From contig NC_064036.1 in NCBI RefSeq assembly GCF_932526225.1, positions 17,134,953 through 17,198,952 of the forward strand: a stretch of 64,000 bases of DNA, read 5' to 3'. Shown here one piece after another: positions 43,720-56,730 of the stretch. Below the pieces are notes generated by a model. It was not told where the DNA came from and ran no database searches. It saw nothing but the letters and a program-made list of their open reading frames with translations. Both the position numbers and the translations under genes were made by a program. This DNA comes from Nematostella vectensis (lineage: Eukaryota; Cnidaria; Anthozoa; Actiniaria; Edwardsiidae). How positions within the stretch are numbered: position 1 is the first letter of the stretch; each line of letters begins with the position of its first letter.

Positions 43720-45480
43720 TGGCAAAAAGGAAATGAAGGCGTCACCATAGTGACGGCGCATGCGCCGTTTTGTTTAGCCTAGTTTATTATATAACGTATG
43801 ATGTAACGAAAGTGTTCTTTAGGCCACTCTGAAGGAGCATGTTTGTTGTACAAATATTTGTATTTAATTGTAAATAGATTACATTTGAACTTAATTAAAT
43901 TAGGCCCTTGCTTTAACCCAGAGTTATTTTGGGTAAACAGAACGAAAGTGATAGTCCCGTGCGACTGTGCCGTGAATATTCTTGTTTAACTGGGTATTTT
44001 TAGCAATGAACATTGTCTACAAGAAGCGAACAAGTGACTGCATCACATTATAATCTGTTCATAACCTGTTTAATAAACAACATTTGAATAAATATCAAAT
44101 AGTTGACACTGACTACTTGTATGGCCAGAGGATTTTGAAAAACAACAGAAAAGCGAGATTGGCCATCTGGATCATTTTAACTAAAATAATAAGGCGCGTG
44201 GGGCTCCGGGCTTGACGCTACTTTTTTCAATTAACATGGCCCTTGTCTAGCAATTAGACGCACCAACGTAGGCTCCCTGTGGTGAGAGGCGGATAAGCCA
44301 TCGAACTACTCGCGAGCGATCATTTTCCCGCGCAAACTGAGATAAATGTCCCTCAATGTTCAAGTTACTTGCAGAGGAGCTTCCGCCACCCACTGTCCAC
44401 CCCCTCGTCCCAGTCCTAATCCCCTTCCACCAACCCCGCCATCGTTTTGAGAATCCCTCGACCTATACACGAAACAAAGTGTAATTCGATATTATTCGGG
44501 TTCACTCTATAAACAACTCTATAAACAAATGTTAGTTGTTGATTAAAAGTATAAGAAGAGTGTGTGACGTGACATGAAAGCACCGATAATACCCGAAAGC
44601 AATATTTAGATACCAGAATAATGACTTTTTTAAAGACTAGACAACGGGGTAATTTTATATTTTTTAAGGCGAAAATTATTGACTACAGATGTTTTTTTCC
44701 AAGAACCAATGTCTAATGTATTATAAAAAACTAAGAGATTTTGGAATAAGAATTTTGCGCAGATATTACGATCTGTTGTCAAACCTTTTTGTAAAAAGGT
44801 GTTGTAATTATTCGGTCAAATAGATATGAAATTACATTCTTTTCCAATTGATTTCAAATTTCAAGCAGATAATGGTTTTGATAAATTATTCTTCCCATTT
44901 TCTGTATTATTAAACCGTTATTACACAGTTTTAACCTACATTAACGTATACACATGTACATACGTACTCATTTTTACAGCTTTTTATGTATTTTTATTAT
45001 TCTTTTTGATCTGTCACTCTAGTATTCTTTGGCAACTATAGCTTGAAGTTGAATAGCGCGGTTGAGTGTCAAGTAAGCCATTATCTAAAGTTCCATTTTG
45101 GGCTAACAAAAAAGGAAACACCGAATGCTTCCAGCCATCTATTTATTTTGTACGGTTGATCTGTTTTCGACTTCAATAGAAACCGCTAGTACCATTACTA
45201 CATCCCTTTGGCTGCTCACAAGAGATAAGCCATTGTGAAAACCCCTATAATTATTACGATGTTCTATTATTTTGACTGTCTGGCGACTGTAGTTTACCCT
45301 GCAGCCATATTTACTGTAAACGATCAATTACGCCATCATTGTGTCTGACATTTGTTTAACTTATAGCACCGATATTTAACGTAGGTTTGAAAGGTGTTTT
45401 TTTGTGAAGCCTTTAATTGCAACATCAAATAGGTGTGAACTTTTTCGCTTGGTTCAAAATTAATAAAGCAAAAGAGGTCG
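43720..45480. other. ZMYND12 3' UTR and intergenic
   Basis: Poly(A) signals AATAAA at 44072 and about 44087. Beyond that there is AT-rich sequence without a supported gene. Confidence 0.45.
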
Positions 45481-45485
45481 TTTTC

Positions 45486-45546
45486 TTAGAGAGCAAATAT
45501 ATGTTCAAATGTCATTATATTTGAACATATTATTTGCTCTCTAAAA
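45486..45546. repeat. Long hairpin / short palindromic element
   Basis: AGAGAGCAAATATATGTTCA-AAT and ATTTGAACATATTATTTGCT-CTCT are arms of a near-perfect 23-bp hairpin with an 8-nt loop. It could be a mini-MITE. Confidence 0.7.
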
Positions 45547-45871
45547 CGAACAATACTTTACTTTAGCTAATTGCTTCACGGATGCCTTAGAGGCATAATA
45601 AGACTAGTTTGAACTAATTCTTAACTTTTGGCTAATAAATGTTAAATACTTTTTTATTATCCAGTCAAGTAACTTCCCATCATTAATGCATATGATTTCT
45701 GCTTTCAAAGATAGCGTACTTTCATCTATGCCATAGCAATAAAAATAGCACTCGATGAGACCGGAAGCGATCTACAATTATCACAAACGCACCGCATTTT
45801 AGGTGATGAAATGAAAACCACTTTTTACCTAAAAGCAACGCCGGAAATACACTAAAGTCGAATTCATATTC

Positions 45872-46097
45872 TGCCTTGTACACACAAGTGGCATAACGAC
45901 ATAGGCGCGCGCACCCTTATGTTTATATGTTCAAGTGTGAATGATTCGACATTTTGACATAAGCCCAACATAACGACATGAACATAACGACATAAGAGAA
46001 AAAACATCTTTTTTTATGTCATTATGTCCATGTCGTTATTTCGGGCTTAAAAGAGTGCGCGCGCCTATGTTGTTATGTCACTATTGTGCACTAGGCA
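45872..46097. mobile_element. MITE with TGCC...GGCGCGCGCAC inverted ends
   Basis: The left arm (TGCCTTGTACACACAAGTGG, CATAACGACATAGGCGCGCG) and the right arm, inverted (TGCCTAGTGCACAATAGTGA, CATAACAACATAGGCGCGCG), match over about 43 bp. The interior carries further inverted CATAACGACAT motifs. Confidence 0.75.
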
Positions 46098-47166
46098 TAT
46101 TTTCTACCAGTGCATTATTAAACAGGTGTTTGTTTTCATTTGTTTTTGTTTTTGCTTTTATATTGTTGGAGTTGTCTAAGATAGTCGTCTAGTTCCCGAA
46201 CAGCAAGTAGCATCCTTGCGGTGCCAAGTTAAATGAATTTCCTACTTTTTCAAGTGGCGGACAACTAAACCGGACAGAGGTAAATGGCACCACTCGTGAC
46301 GTAATAACACATTATCAGCGTAAAATGTTAATGCGATTATTTCCCCTAATTCAGCCCTAAATAATTTATCTGCGAAAATATAACAGGACAGCTCGATGAA
46401 ACCAGAGTATACAAGTGTATTATTCGAATTGTTTTTGCTCTATCGTTGTATTCTCGTATGTAGATGTAATCTCATTCTGCTTTGAAAAGCCTGTGGGTTT
46501 ATTGCTTTCTACCCCACAGGCCGCAATAATTAAGTCAGAAATAAACTTCACTAAGTAGATACCCATCCATCATCAAAACGATCATTCATCTTCGTGGTTT
46601 AAAAAAAGGTAGCTCTATGATTATGAAAACCTTCTAACAGTTGGGACGTTTGTCTTATTTTGACCTTTTAACGACTAATAATTCTAAGCAGACTGTCCCC
46701 TTATCGAGTTTACGTCTTCAGGAATGCTATAGGTCTAGCAATGACTCGATAAACGCTAGTTTGCGTCCAGATAATCGCCCGGCATCTTTTATTAACGCAA
46801 TTTCGCGATGTGAACAAATCTCTACACTTTCACCAGAAGCTCTTGCAAACAGGACAATTTACCTAACTAAAACCACAAAGCTCTTGAGAGGGAAATACAT
46901 GCGGAAGGGCCTGTCGACATTGGTCGCTGAGAGGATGGCGTTTATTAGGGTGTAGGCGATGAGTGATATTGCACCTATCGTGAGGGAGAAACTATAGCAG
47001 GTGGAAAAGACGGAAGATGTCAAGGTTGCTTGGCAACGATGACATTACGTGTACACGGTCTTAAGCATTAAAACGTGCGAATCTTTGAATTATTTGCCAG
47101 TTTGCAGAGATGTGATATGGTGACAAGTCGCGGAGCATAGAACTACGCGCACTCTCCCCGATCAAC
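46098..47166. other. Intergenic, upstream of GPCR 2
   Basis: The open frame 46641-46955 (104 codons) has no recognisable domain and is left uncalled. The adjoining stretch is probably the promoter/5' UTR of the receptor at 47167. Confidence 0.4.
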
Positions 47167-48348
47167 ATGAATGTGACTTCATTCAATGTAACCCAGAGAG
47201 CTGTTACAGAGGCTGGCTGTTTCTTAGCGGATCCTGTTTCTCTCAAGATGGCACGGATTGCTCCCTACTGCCTTATCATTCCTCTCTCGCTTATTGGAAA
47301 CTCTCTTGTCGTTGCTGTGGTGGCAAGTGAACGGCGAATGCATAAGACGGTTAATTTCCTTATAGTGAACATGAGCGTATCCGACCTATTAGTAACTGTC
47401 GTCTATATGCCCCGAGTGATCTCTCTATCTTACGCAGGATATGAATGGCTGCTGGACGGGCTTGCAGGTCTCGTGTTCTGTAAGATGTCGGTGTGTTTTA
47501 ACCAGACCTCGATTGCGGTCACGATCTTTACAGTAATTGCGATTAGCCTGGATCGATTTCTGGCCGTTGTGTTTCCCCTTGGTCGTCACTTCACGGAGAC
47601 GACGTCCCGCGTCATTATCACCGTAACTTGGATAGCAGCTCTCTTGACTGCCTTCCCTCAATTCTACGGCATAAAGCCCGTCCTCCAAGGTGGCAAACTC
47701 TACTGTTTCCTTGACCTTGATCAGACCTTTGAGCCTGGAGCCGAGCGCGCGTTCTACCTGTTCACGCTTGTGGGGCTATTCGCCATCCCGTTAGTAACGA
47801 TAGTGTTCCTGTACTCAGGAATCATGATAACCTTGATCCAGCGCAGAAATGTGTTGTTGTCCAGCGACGCGCAGACTCAGCAGCGAGAGCGCACAAGGAA
47901 AAGAGTACTCAAGATGGTGACGATAGTGGTGGCAGCGTTCATCCTTTGCTTTTTATTGTACTTTATTCATTTTATTTTGTACTCGTATGGAGTTATTTTT
48001 CCGTGCTGGTTGATGTACTTACGCCTTATGATGTTGCACTTGAACAGTGCCCTCAATCCGGCTATTTATTTCTTCTTTAACGAGAACTTCCGACGTGGAC
48101 TTCACAACCTCGTCGTTAGATGCAATCGTCGAGTGCCTTTCGGTTGTGCGGCATCTCCCGTGACGCCATTTGGGGCGACTCTCACTCTCCAGCAGGAAGG
48201 TTCTAGTTCCGAATTAAACGCACGCAAGGACCTTATACGCAGCGCGTACGCATCACCCAACCTCCATAACAACATCTCTACGTTAAACTTTGCGGAGGCA
48301 GCAATGCCGAATCAAACGTACACTGGCATCTCAGATCCACCGCGATAG
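47167..48348 (+). CDS. Class A GPCR, neuropeptide-receptor-like, intronless (paralogue of 58309-59415)
   Basis: 393 aa, seven TM segments. The N-terminus has NVT sequons. Landmarks: N45 (N1.50), D73 in VSDLL (D2.50), C105 and C180 as the TM3-ECL2 disulfide pair, D129-R130-F131 (DRF variant of DRY), W155 (TM4), a basic ICL3 (RERTRKR), and N297-P298-x-x-Y301. ECL2 with YCFLDLD is a short beta-hairpin-type loop, as in peptide receptors. The C-tail (310-393) is Ser/Thr-rich. Expected at the plasma membrane, coupling to G proteins; the ligand is unknown. About 50% identical by eye to the minus-strand receptor 10 kb away, including SMSYVGYEWL/SLSYAGYEWL after TM2, so the two arose by local duplication. 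AATAAA at 48833. Confidence 0.88.
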   Translation: MNVTSFNVTQRAVTEAGCFLADPVSLKMARIAPYCLIIPLSLIGNSLVVAVVASERRMHKTVNFLIVNMSVSDLLVTVVYMPRVISLSYAGYEWLLDGLAGLVFCKMSVCFNQTSIAVTIFTVIAISLDRFLAVVFPLGRHFTETTSRVIITVTWIAALLTAFPQFYGIKPVLQGGKLYCFLDLDQTFEPGAERAFYLFTLVGLFAIPLVTIVFLYSGIMITLIQRRNVLLSSDAQTQQRERTRKRVLKMVTIVVAAFILCFLLYFIHFILYSYGVIFPCWLMYLRLMMLHLNSALNPAIYFFFNENFRRGLHNLVVRCNRRVPFGCAASPVTPFGATLTLQQEGSSSELNARKDLIRSAYASPNLHNNISTLNFAEAAMPNQTYTGISDPPR

Positions 48349-49790
48349 ACATTGTGCTCTACCCACTTGCACGCCTAATACCATGATAATAAGCCACACT
48401 TACGGCGTGAGAACCTAGCCATGGTGGCGCGTCCCCAAAGAGTTAACTTGTTAATCAGATCATATGATCAAATATGTGGAAGATACATAATCAGACACAT
48501 GTACAAGATAGGTGATCACATATGTGGAAGATAGACAATTGCACTAGAGGAGGATTCTACCGGAAAGAGGGATTAAGTTTTAGGCAAGAATTAGTCTCTC
48601 ACCTTAGCTTTATAATATTCAAAAACCAAAAATCAAATTAAGGCATTTGTTTCGATAATCTAGTATTTTTTGTCGACTCTAGCTTGGTTATGGAAGCAAT
48701 TCTTAATTTTTCGTTTTATTATGTACTTCAAATGTGCATCAATCTTCCATGGGAAAAGGAGAGACGTCTGGAACAAAAGAGATATTAAACGCAAAACGGT
48801 TATTTGTCCTAGTCGTTTTGTTGTAATGTGTTAATAAAGTGAAGGATCTGCAATCACTGTAAGGGAAATTTTAGCTAGCTAATATTTTCCAAAGCTTTGC
48901 CGCCTTTAGAAGACGCTAACTGATAGGGCTAAGTGCTTATTTTGGCAACGTCTTGCAGCGTGAGATCACTACTGACAATGGCTCTCAGATGAACACGATA
49001 ATCATAATGCAAAACAGAAACCTGGTTCATCTTATACGAATACGGTTCAGCGTGTCTGTCTCAACTCATAACAGATTAGAAGAAAGAGAAAAAAAAATCA
49101 AATACTAATAGGAAACTGCGGCGTCATCTTGAGCGATAAAGGCTTACTTAATTAAAATTTTTACATTTTATGGTCTGATTTGAATTGAGTGTTGTGGTTC
49201 GGGGTTATTTTCGATTTATGCTACAAGAAACGATGTTTCTGTGAACGAGACTTAATTCTCCTGATGTACTTCATGGATGTGACCGCAGAGGGAGCTTTTT
49301 ACTTTTAAACTAATCAAAGTTTATTAAAGCTGTCGGGACTTGTAATATCTAATCCAAATTCTACTCATTAAAGCCAACCCAGCTTTTATGTACAAATGCG
49401 TACACTAAAGTGTTTTTTTTTTTGCCATTTCGTCTTTGAATTCTGCTTGATCAGCTGCTTAAAATGTTTTATCTAAAATGAAATGTTTTCAAAGTGGTCT
49501 CGAATGCGAGAATGGTGAGTTTGTCAGATGATTTGATTTATACAGCTGTTTTGTTGTACATCATTTCGGACTAAAGTAAATAGAGATGAAGACCCGCATT
49601 ACGATTATCATAGAGAGAAACATATTTTTTATTCTAAATTCTTAAAGCGCAGAATTTTTCATTTATTTTACTAGTTCAAGTTGTGCTTTTAATGCAACAC
49701 TACTCGTCATAATAGTCATTTATTGGCCAAGATAATATTTACCATGCATTTTTTATTATCTATCAAAATATATTCCGAGGGGATCTGCTA
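48349..49790. other. GPCR 2 3' UTR and intergenic
   Basis: AATAAA at 48833-48838. No further gene recognised. Confidence 0.45.
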
Positions 49791-49794
49791 AAAG

Positions 49795-49945
49795 AAGAGA
49801 AGTAAAGATTTATCGAAAGATAAGAATAGAAGTGAAGATTTATTGAAAGATAAGAAGATAAGTGAAGATTTATCGAAAGATAAGAAGATAAGTGAAGATT
49901 TACCGAAAGATAAGAATAGAAGTGAAGATTTATTGAAAGATAAGA
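49795..49945. repeat. 30-bp minisatellite
   Basis: Five units of AAGTGAAGATTTATCGAAAG + ATAAGAAGAT with small variants. It creates a spurious minus-strand open frame. Confidence 0.85.
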
Positions 49946-50279
49946 TGCGTGTAATTGCTCACTTCTGTGTAGGGTTGGTCGCGGGTATACAGCTATTTCA
50001 ATAAACGTTTTCAAAGAGCGCTCTGCCGCACGCGCCCATACCGCGAGGTAGTATGGGTAATATACTATATGTTATTTCAAGCTCTGCCATCCTTCACCGC
50101 CGACACGAACTTCGATGAACGCTATCAGAATGGCAGTACAGTCTGATAATTTTCTGAATATATATCTGCGCGTCCTGAAACAAGGAAACAAGAGCAGGTT
50201 TGGCACCTATCCCGTAAGAGGTGTCAAACGGAGACTCCGTAGCTACACTAAAAGAAAACCTGTTGGCAAAGTGCCTGAA

Positions 50280-50360
50280 CGAAATAGCAACGACGACGGC
50301 GACCGACTGCAGGGAGAACCCAAAAGGCTTTCATACTTTGCGCTCAATTTTAAACTAGTT
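50280..50360. mobile_element. MITE fragment related to 24073-24362
   Basis: GACGACGGCGACCGACTGCA, then AAAAGGCTTTCATACTTTGC and GCTCAATTTTAAACTAGTTT, match in reverse order the right half of the intron 17 MITE of the ABCG gene. Confidence 0.55.
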
Positions 50361-53300
50361 TAGATAAACAAATTCACAAAGTGCTGATCTCATCGGCAGG
50401 TTTGAATAATACAGATGTTGTCTATGACAATCGAGCTTTTATTTATTATTATTTGAATTTTTTATCAGCCTTTATCAGCTATTTTAAATTCTTTATTGTT
50501 ATTTATGAGCATTCTCTGCGTCGTTTTACAAAATTTCGAAGGAATTAATGATTAGTATCTAAGGGAAGGCTGTTAAGTTTAAATTTTTTTTGGTTAAAAA
50601 ATTTTGACCCTCCCCCAATGAAAACAGCATCATTAGTTCCTTCCTAACTAAAATCTTTTCATTCCACCTATCTAAAAAGTTAAGGGGGAGGCACTTTGAC
50701 ATGAATCGAAATTCGTAAATTCAGTTATGGAAATTAATAAAAACAAGGCTCGGAAATTGATCAGAATACCTGTTCAAAAAGTAAGCCCCCCCACCCCCTC
50801 TCTAAACCATGTATCAAAATTTGAGGCCCTTCCCCAAGTCGATGCTAAAAAATAGCAACCCCCCCCCCCTAGACAACATAGCAGCCCTCCCCACCCGTTA
50901 AATAATAATCCTTCCTTTAGTATCGTTAGCAATAAATGCTTATATTAACCAAAATAATTCATCCTTTTACGTTTCCCTTTTTTTTAGTATTAACCCATTA
51001 ACACCTCAACCGGCCTATACCGGCCTTGAGAATTACCCACAACCAAAAAATTCATAAATGTAAAATAAACACAACGAGATTAAGATACTCAGGCATCAGT
51101 CTAAGGGGTAAATGGTCTTGAAGATGTGCATCCAGCCAAGGTGATAGCAACTACCCTTCAGCCAAATAATAGCTCAGGTTCTTTGACAAATTTCGAATCG
51201 AACAAGGAAAAACAGCAGAATTGGCCCTCAAAATAATTTTCAAAATACCACATAAGGGAAAGAGATCAGAAAGCACAGCTCAAGACACAAGTAGATATCA
51301 TTATTCTGATCCTCCAGGTCCATTTCCATGGCCTCAAAACACAATGTCCACTTCTTGAAGGCTTCTGAAACCATCTTGCTGCCATTACAGATTGCAAAGC
51401 ATTCTGGGAAATCCGTGGACAAATTCACGAGGGGAGGGTCAGTCAACACGCCTCTCCCCACAGTCAGACATTTTTTTACACAGTCTTTTCACCCAAAAAC
51501 CAAACAAATCAATTCCAGATCATACAGACCCAGAATAGCAGTGCAATTTTGGAATCAATTTGGTTTCAGACAGCATTTAGGAGAGCTTTGCTAATTCATT
51601 AGATTATTATTGTCTCATCCAGGCAAAGTCAAACAAGAAAAAATCCCCATGAATCCACCTTTGTTTGCAATCAAACATAAGCACAGCACTCAAATATGCC
51701 CCAATAGACTCAATGTTCCAAGCGACAAGGGATTAAAGATGGGACCGCAACGCACTTTTGGAAAGCTGTTGAAAAACTCAAAACATGGGGTGAGGTATCT
51801 GCTTTCTGTGTGTTTTTTTTTTGTAAATTTAGCTAAAAAAATATCAAGGTGTCAATAGATTACGATAAAAAAAATTGTCATTTCTTACATATAGTCTGAA
51901 AGCATTTTCCTATGTCACCTATAGAAGTACAGGTTATGTTTGACCTCAAGGCATAACAGACACGGCCATTTCGGAGGTAAAATTTAGTTTTCTCCGCGCC
52001 CGCGGTACTCCCCACTAGCTCAGCGTCGCTGACCAAGGTTACCCTTAGCAACGCATTTGCTGAAATTTCGACTCGTAGGGACCTGCATTGTCTTCCAACC
52101 AATCATACTGCCGTATTTTAACAAACGAGGCCAACAAGTATTCAAAATGGCAGTCAAAGGATTGAAGAATCCGTATGTGGCAAGAATTCGCGAAGAAAAC
52201 GCTTCGAACCGTCATTTTTAGCGGGTTAAAAATGGACATGCGAATCTCACAGTTCGCTCTGCTAGTTCCTCTTGTTAGGATAATATTGAAAAAAACCCCA
52301 AGGTTTTCACAAGGAAACAAAGACGTTGATTTGAAAGTTCAATGTTTTCTGCACTAAATAGAACGGTAAATGTTCAAGTCCCATTTGATTTGAGGGAACG
52401 AGGACGATTCGCGTAACCCTATAATTTACGCTAAGTGGAAGCCATTTTTAAAGGGCTGTACAAGTCGTCGTTGTCCAGGATTGTAAACATTTACAAGCGA
52501 AGGAAAGATACAAGTTTGAATTATTACTGCCTGTTTATTCTAACTGACGGTTTGTTGGGCTGTCAATTCCATTTTCAAAAGTCCCCGGCGGTTTGGGTGC
52601 ACATAACATGCACTTGGCAAAATGAAGCTGGGTGTATGTCGAGAGATGTCATTACTGACGTCTATCGAAAAATTTTCCAAGAGAAATTCACTTTTTGTAG
52701 AGCAGGTAAACGATGATAAAGAAGGACCTGTGGATTTCCTTAATTTTTCGCCACAATAACGACAAAGCCCTTTCAAGGATTCGCCGTGTAAGGTTGAAGT
52801 CATCGGTGACAGTGCGTATTCAAGAGGCAGTGGGACAAAAAAAACTGAATTACACACAACTATTGTACGTGTCTATATTTCTTTGTGGTTGCAAACAAGA
52901 TGAATTTATCTCTAGAAATAACATTTTAGAGCTGTAAACTTTCCGTAATTATACACCTACCGGAACCTTTCTTTATTAGATTTTCGCAAACGGAAAGATA
53001 CGCAAATCTTTCCGTGAATGAATATGTGCCTTCTAAGGGAAATCATGCCGAATACATGGCCCAAAACGTTCATTAGCTCTGTATCTTTACAACTTAGCTT
53101 TATTCTTTGATGTTTAGCGTGTTATTTTATTGGGTAAAGGACTCGCGATCGCGCGCTAAGTGCATGATAACTTATCTACTCGGTCTACGCTCGCGCAACA
53201 TGAGTTAATAAAGTGTCGCAATTTTGGTGAAAACCAAATGGGACTAGAACTCACTCAATGGATCTTTGTTAACTTAATGTAGCTTAGTCTGAAAAAGATT

Positions 53301-53690
53301 TTCATTTAATCCAAAAAACCTTGAAGTTTTATTAAGGATGCTCTAAATGTTGCTAATTGTGTATGCACAGCGGAAGCGTCGTATTCCTATAACCTCACTT
53401 TGCGCCTCGTTTTATCACGTTTATAGTATTTTTGTCACTCAAACTAAAGTTTGTCAATGACGTGGGTTAGTAAGCATTCGAAATATGGCAATTACGCATA
53501 TATTTCTTTCAACACAAGGCACTGCGCAATTGTATTTCACAGAGAAACAGTAAGCGACACGTGAACCTGACGCGTCTTAGTTAGCTATTAACTAGGACCC
53601 TTGACCCTCAAAGCGAAAAGCTCGGTTACCCAGCAAATGTCCGCAACTAGCCTGTTGGAGAGAGCCGTGCAGTACGGCCGAATAGTACGG
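50361..53690. other. Intergenic, no recognised gene
   Basis: Several unremarkable open frames (51328-51594, 52045-52320, 52435-52716, 52540-52857) overlap on both strands with no identifiable domain. Near 51000 there is a short CCGGCCTATACCGGCC palindrome. Confidence 0.4.
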
Positions 53691-53692
53691 TG

Positions 53693-53717
53693 TTGCCCCC
53701 CCCCCCCCCCCCCCCCA
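53693..53717. repeat. Poly-C tract
   Basis: A run of roughly 24 C residues. Similar C/G runs lie near 12181, 15345, 25056 and 56792, some of them adjoining MITE ends. Confidence 0.85.
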
Positions 53718-53769
53718 GTGATTTTGCGATTGTTTGAGATAAGTTATTTTACTCATAAGTTATCCTTAT

Positions 53770-53930
53770 CCCCTTGGTTGGTGGTGACGGTTCCCTGAGG
53801 TTGGTGATGGGGGTATCCTTGTGGTTGGTGATGATGGTATCCCTGTGGTTGGTGATGATGGTATCCCTGTTGTTGGTGGTAACGGTAACCCTGTAGTTGG
53901 TGGTAATGGTACCCCTGTGGTTGCTGATTT
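53770..53930. repeat. 24-bp minisatellite
   Basis: Seven units of GTTGGTGATGATGGTATCCC + TGTG with variants. The same unit reappears in the same orientation at 56663-56730. Confidence 0.85.
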
Positions 53931-54524
53931 TCGCTGTTTCGCTAAGTACTTTGTCAAGTGTATCTACTATGAAATATAACATATCATTGATCTGTTGATG
54001 CAATGCATTGCAAAAAGTTGGAGTACTGCTAAGATGCTATAGAAACTACACTCTCATTGTTTTTTTAACTTAATATGGCATTCACAAAGAAGCTCCCAAA
54101 AAATCAATTTAAGCAAGTGTGATTCTGTTTAAGAATAATTAGATAGTTAAAGAATAATGTATTGACTGGCATGATTTTGAGGTTGCTTTATAGTATAACT
54201 CTTACATCAGGGTGGTGAGGAAGGTATGGATCATGTTTCAGGGACCAAACAAAACGTCTTTTTCTTTGACTTAAATTTTATTCGTCTATGAGTAAACTCT
54301 AAAATAGGCGAGTTTATTTATTTTTATGGAAAAAGTTAGTTTACTTTCCGGTTCAAAATGGCGGCCAAATCAATATTCATTATTAATCAGAAATTAAAGC
54401 CGAACTGAGCTTGGCTTTATATTATCTTGTAAGGGGTATTGAAAACTATCACTATGCTTCCATTGGTAACTTAAGCAAAAAGTGCGCAATTCAAGGTAAA
54501 ATCTGCACATATCCGCCGGACTAA

Positions 54525-56480
54525 AAACTACAGCTGAATGTAAAAGGAAATTGGGTACTATATTGCAATGTATGTTTTTAGGACCTTTTATTTAATAAAT
54601 AAACCATTCTATTATTTCATAAATCGAATTGATTAGGTCGGAAGCCTCGGACAGAGTGGTCGCAAATTTTGTTCAAAGAAGGGGGAGAGAAATAAGTAAT
54701 GGGGTTTTTTGTGTAGAGAGTGTAAGAGTGTATGTTATGTGGTGTATATTTGTATGAGACGGTCGGTGTATTGTAGGTGATTGCATAAGGACTGCATGAT
54801 GAAAGATATACTACGCGAGGTCGAGCAAGGGATCGAGCAAGCGAGGTTAATAAGCTATTTATTATATGGCTTTTTTAAATATTTGTAAGAGAAGGAAAAC
54901 TTATGCTGCTGAAGTGACAGAAGAAGCCCTTTCTGGATTTACAAGCCACCAGTGCCCAACTTCAAATCTCGAAATAATCGATTTGTAAGATTTGTCGATT
55001 TGTAAAAACCACCATCGAAAATTGCTTTTTACGCCGATTTTACCGACCTTCACATGAAAACATTCTTTCTTTTATGTCATTCCCTTTAGATTAGTTGTCT
55101 TTAGGGAAAATCGTCTTCAAACTCCCTGTGTTATGACAATTTCCCGCCATAATGATTTTGCAACGCGCCATAATGATTTTGCAATTTGAGTTGAAAGCGA
55201 CGATCAATTGGGACTAAATTATTTCACAACATTGTCGGTAAAAATTCAGTTCTGCGTTTGTGTATGATTAAAAGCATTGTGTGGAAATACGAACTGGATT
55301 TCACTGAATGGTCATTGCGAACAAAATCTTCACGAATATCAGCGAAACTGTCAGAAGCAACTGTAAAGGTAAACAAAGTTGGAAATTATATTGAGGGAAA
55401 AAATAAATAAGATAAGTAAGCTTACGTAATAAAACTCACTGTCTGAATATAACTATTGAAACTTATCCTTGCTGAAAAGTGGCAACAAATTGCTATTACA
55501 GTGTTGTTGATTTTCTCGAGTGAGTTGTCGGTCCGAAAAATTTTGGGTAACGACCGCGGTCGTTACAGGAGGATCCGGACCGTTCAACAGCCAATCAGGG
55601 TGCGCTTTTCCACCGGAAGTGGTTGTTGCCATATAATAAATACAGATAACGAGTGATTATTTGGTTAAAGAGGGTAAACGGTATGATAGAGGCTGTATTG
55701 TGAGAGGTATATGGATCATGGATTATTGTGTGATAACAGATGTAAGATCAAAGAATAAGTAGGAATTATCGATGGCCTGTGATCGAGTGTGGATAAATAG
55801 TTGTTGAAGTTTATAATGGTTTTGTGTAATAAAAGTTCCGTGTGATGGATGGCGACTGGAGGCTGTTACCACAATAACACAGTAAGGGTAGGTACTGTTG
55901 TGTGGAGAACGTGGTAAGGACGACTAAATAGGGGATGCAAAAAAGTAGGTAGAGGAGGTAACAGGCAGCAAATGCTACATGGGTGCTCGAGGAAAGTATG
56001 TAGGTTAAAGGATATGTGAGCTTAACATAACTGCATGGTAAAAGGACAAATATCAAGTAACAATATGCGAACAAACGAACTGGAGAGAGTGTAATGAAAA
56101 TAAAATAAACATGTTCAAACTTGGTGTGAGGGTATTTCATACAGCTGCCACTCTATAGCCAACGTTCGTGTGGACGAAAAAAATAAAGAAAAGTGCCAAG
56201 TGGAGGGTGCACTTCATTGTTTTATAGGTAGCGTCTATTATAAACACGAGGTCGGTGCCGTACTTCTGTAGGAGTTTTCGTTGCCACTCCTCCTGGTGTA
56301 CGAAAATAAACTTGTTGTTTTCCGTTCCTTGTTTGATCTTGTTGTTGATCTTTAGGTCTTTGATAAAATTTCCGACCGCTTGATTTATTCATTACATAAA
56401 AGGTCCTAAAAACATACATTGCAATATAGTACTCATTCATTGTTTAATTTCCTTTACATTCAGCTGTAGTTCTTTACATT
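54525..56480. mobile_element. Putative element with inverted ends, about 2 kb
   Basis: CTACAGCTGAATGTAAAAGG ... TACTATATTGCAATGTATGT + TTTTAGGACCTTTTAT at 54527-54595 recurs inverted at about 56395-56472. The space between is unlike neighbouring DNA, with GT-rich motifs (54700-54790) and a palindrome ACGACCGCGGTCGT near 55549, but has no transposase frame. It could be a non-autonomous DNA transposon or an inverted duplication. Confidence 0.5.
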
Positions 56481-56662
56481 TCTCACATTACTTTTATTGA
56501 GTTGTTGCATTAAACATCCGGAGGCCTGTGGTCCCAGTAATTGACTGATCATCCGCTGTCCAGAAAAATATATCGTGGGCGCACTTCCGTCTCCGATCAT
56601 GGGATAATGTTTCCCTCTTGAATACGATATTGGGTGACCAGGCCTGTTTGCCAGTTGTTGGA

Positions 56663-56730
56663 TTTTCCCTGTGGTTGGTGATGATGGTATCCCTGTGGTT
56701 GGTGATGATGGTATCCCTGTGTTTGGCGAT
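56663..56730. repeat. 24-bp minisatellite, second locus
   Basis: Two to three units of the same GTTGGTGATGATGGTATCCC repeat found at 53770-53930, 2.9 kb away and on the other side of the putative inverted-end element. Confidence 0.8.

Noticed and set aside
47425-47688. Minus-strand open frame opposite GPCR 2
   Set aside because: Shadow of a strongly supported receptor frame on the plus strand.
50995-52230. piggyBac-type element starting TTAACCCATTAACACC near 50995
   Set aside because: A TTAA-CCC start is suggestive, but no matching inverted end or transposase frame could be found by eye.
52435-52857. Overlapping open frames on both strands as a novel gene
   Set aside because: No conserved motif, no codon bias visible by eye, and no splice structure.
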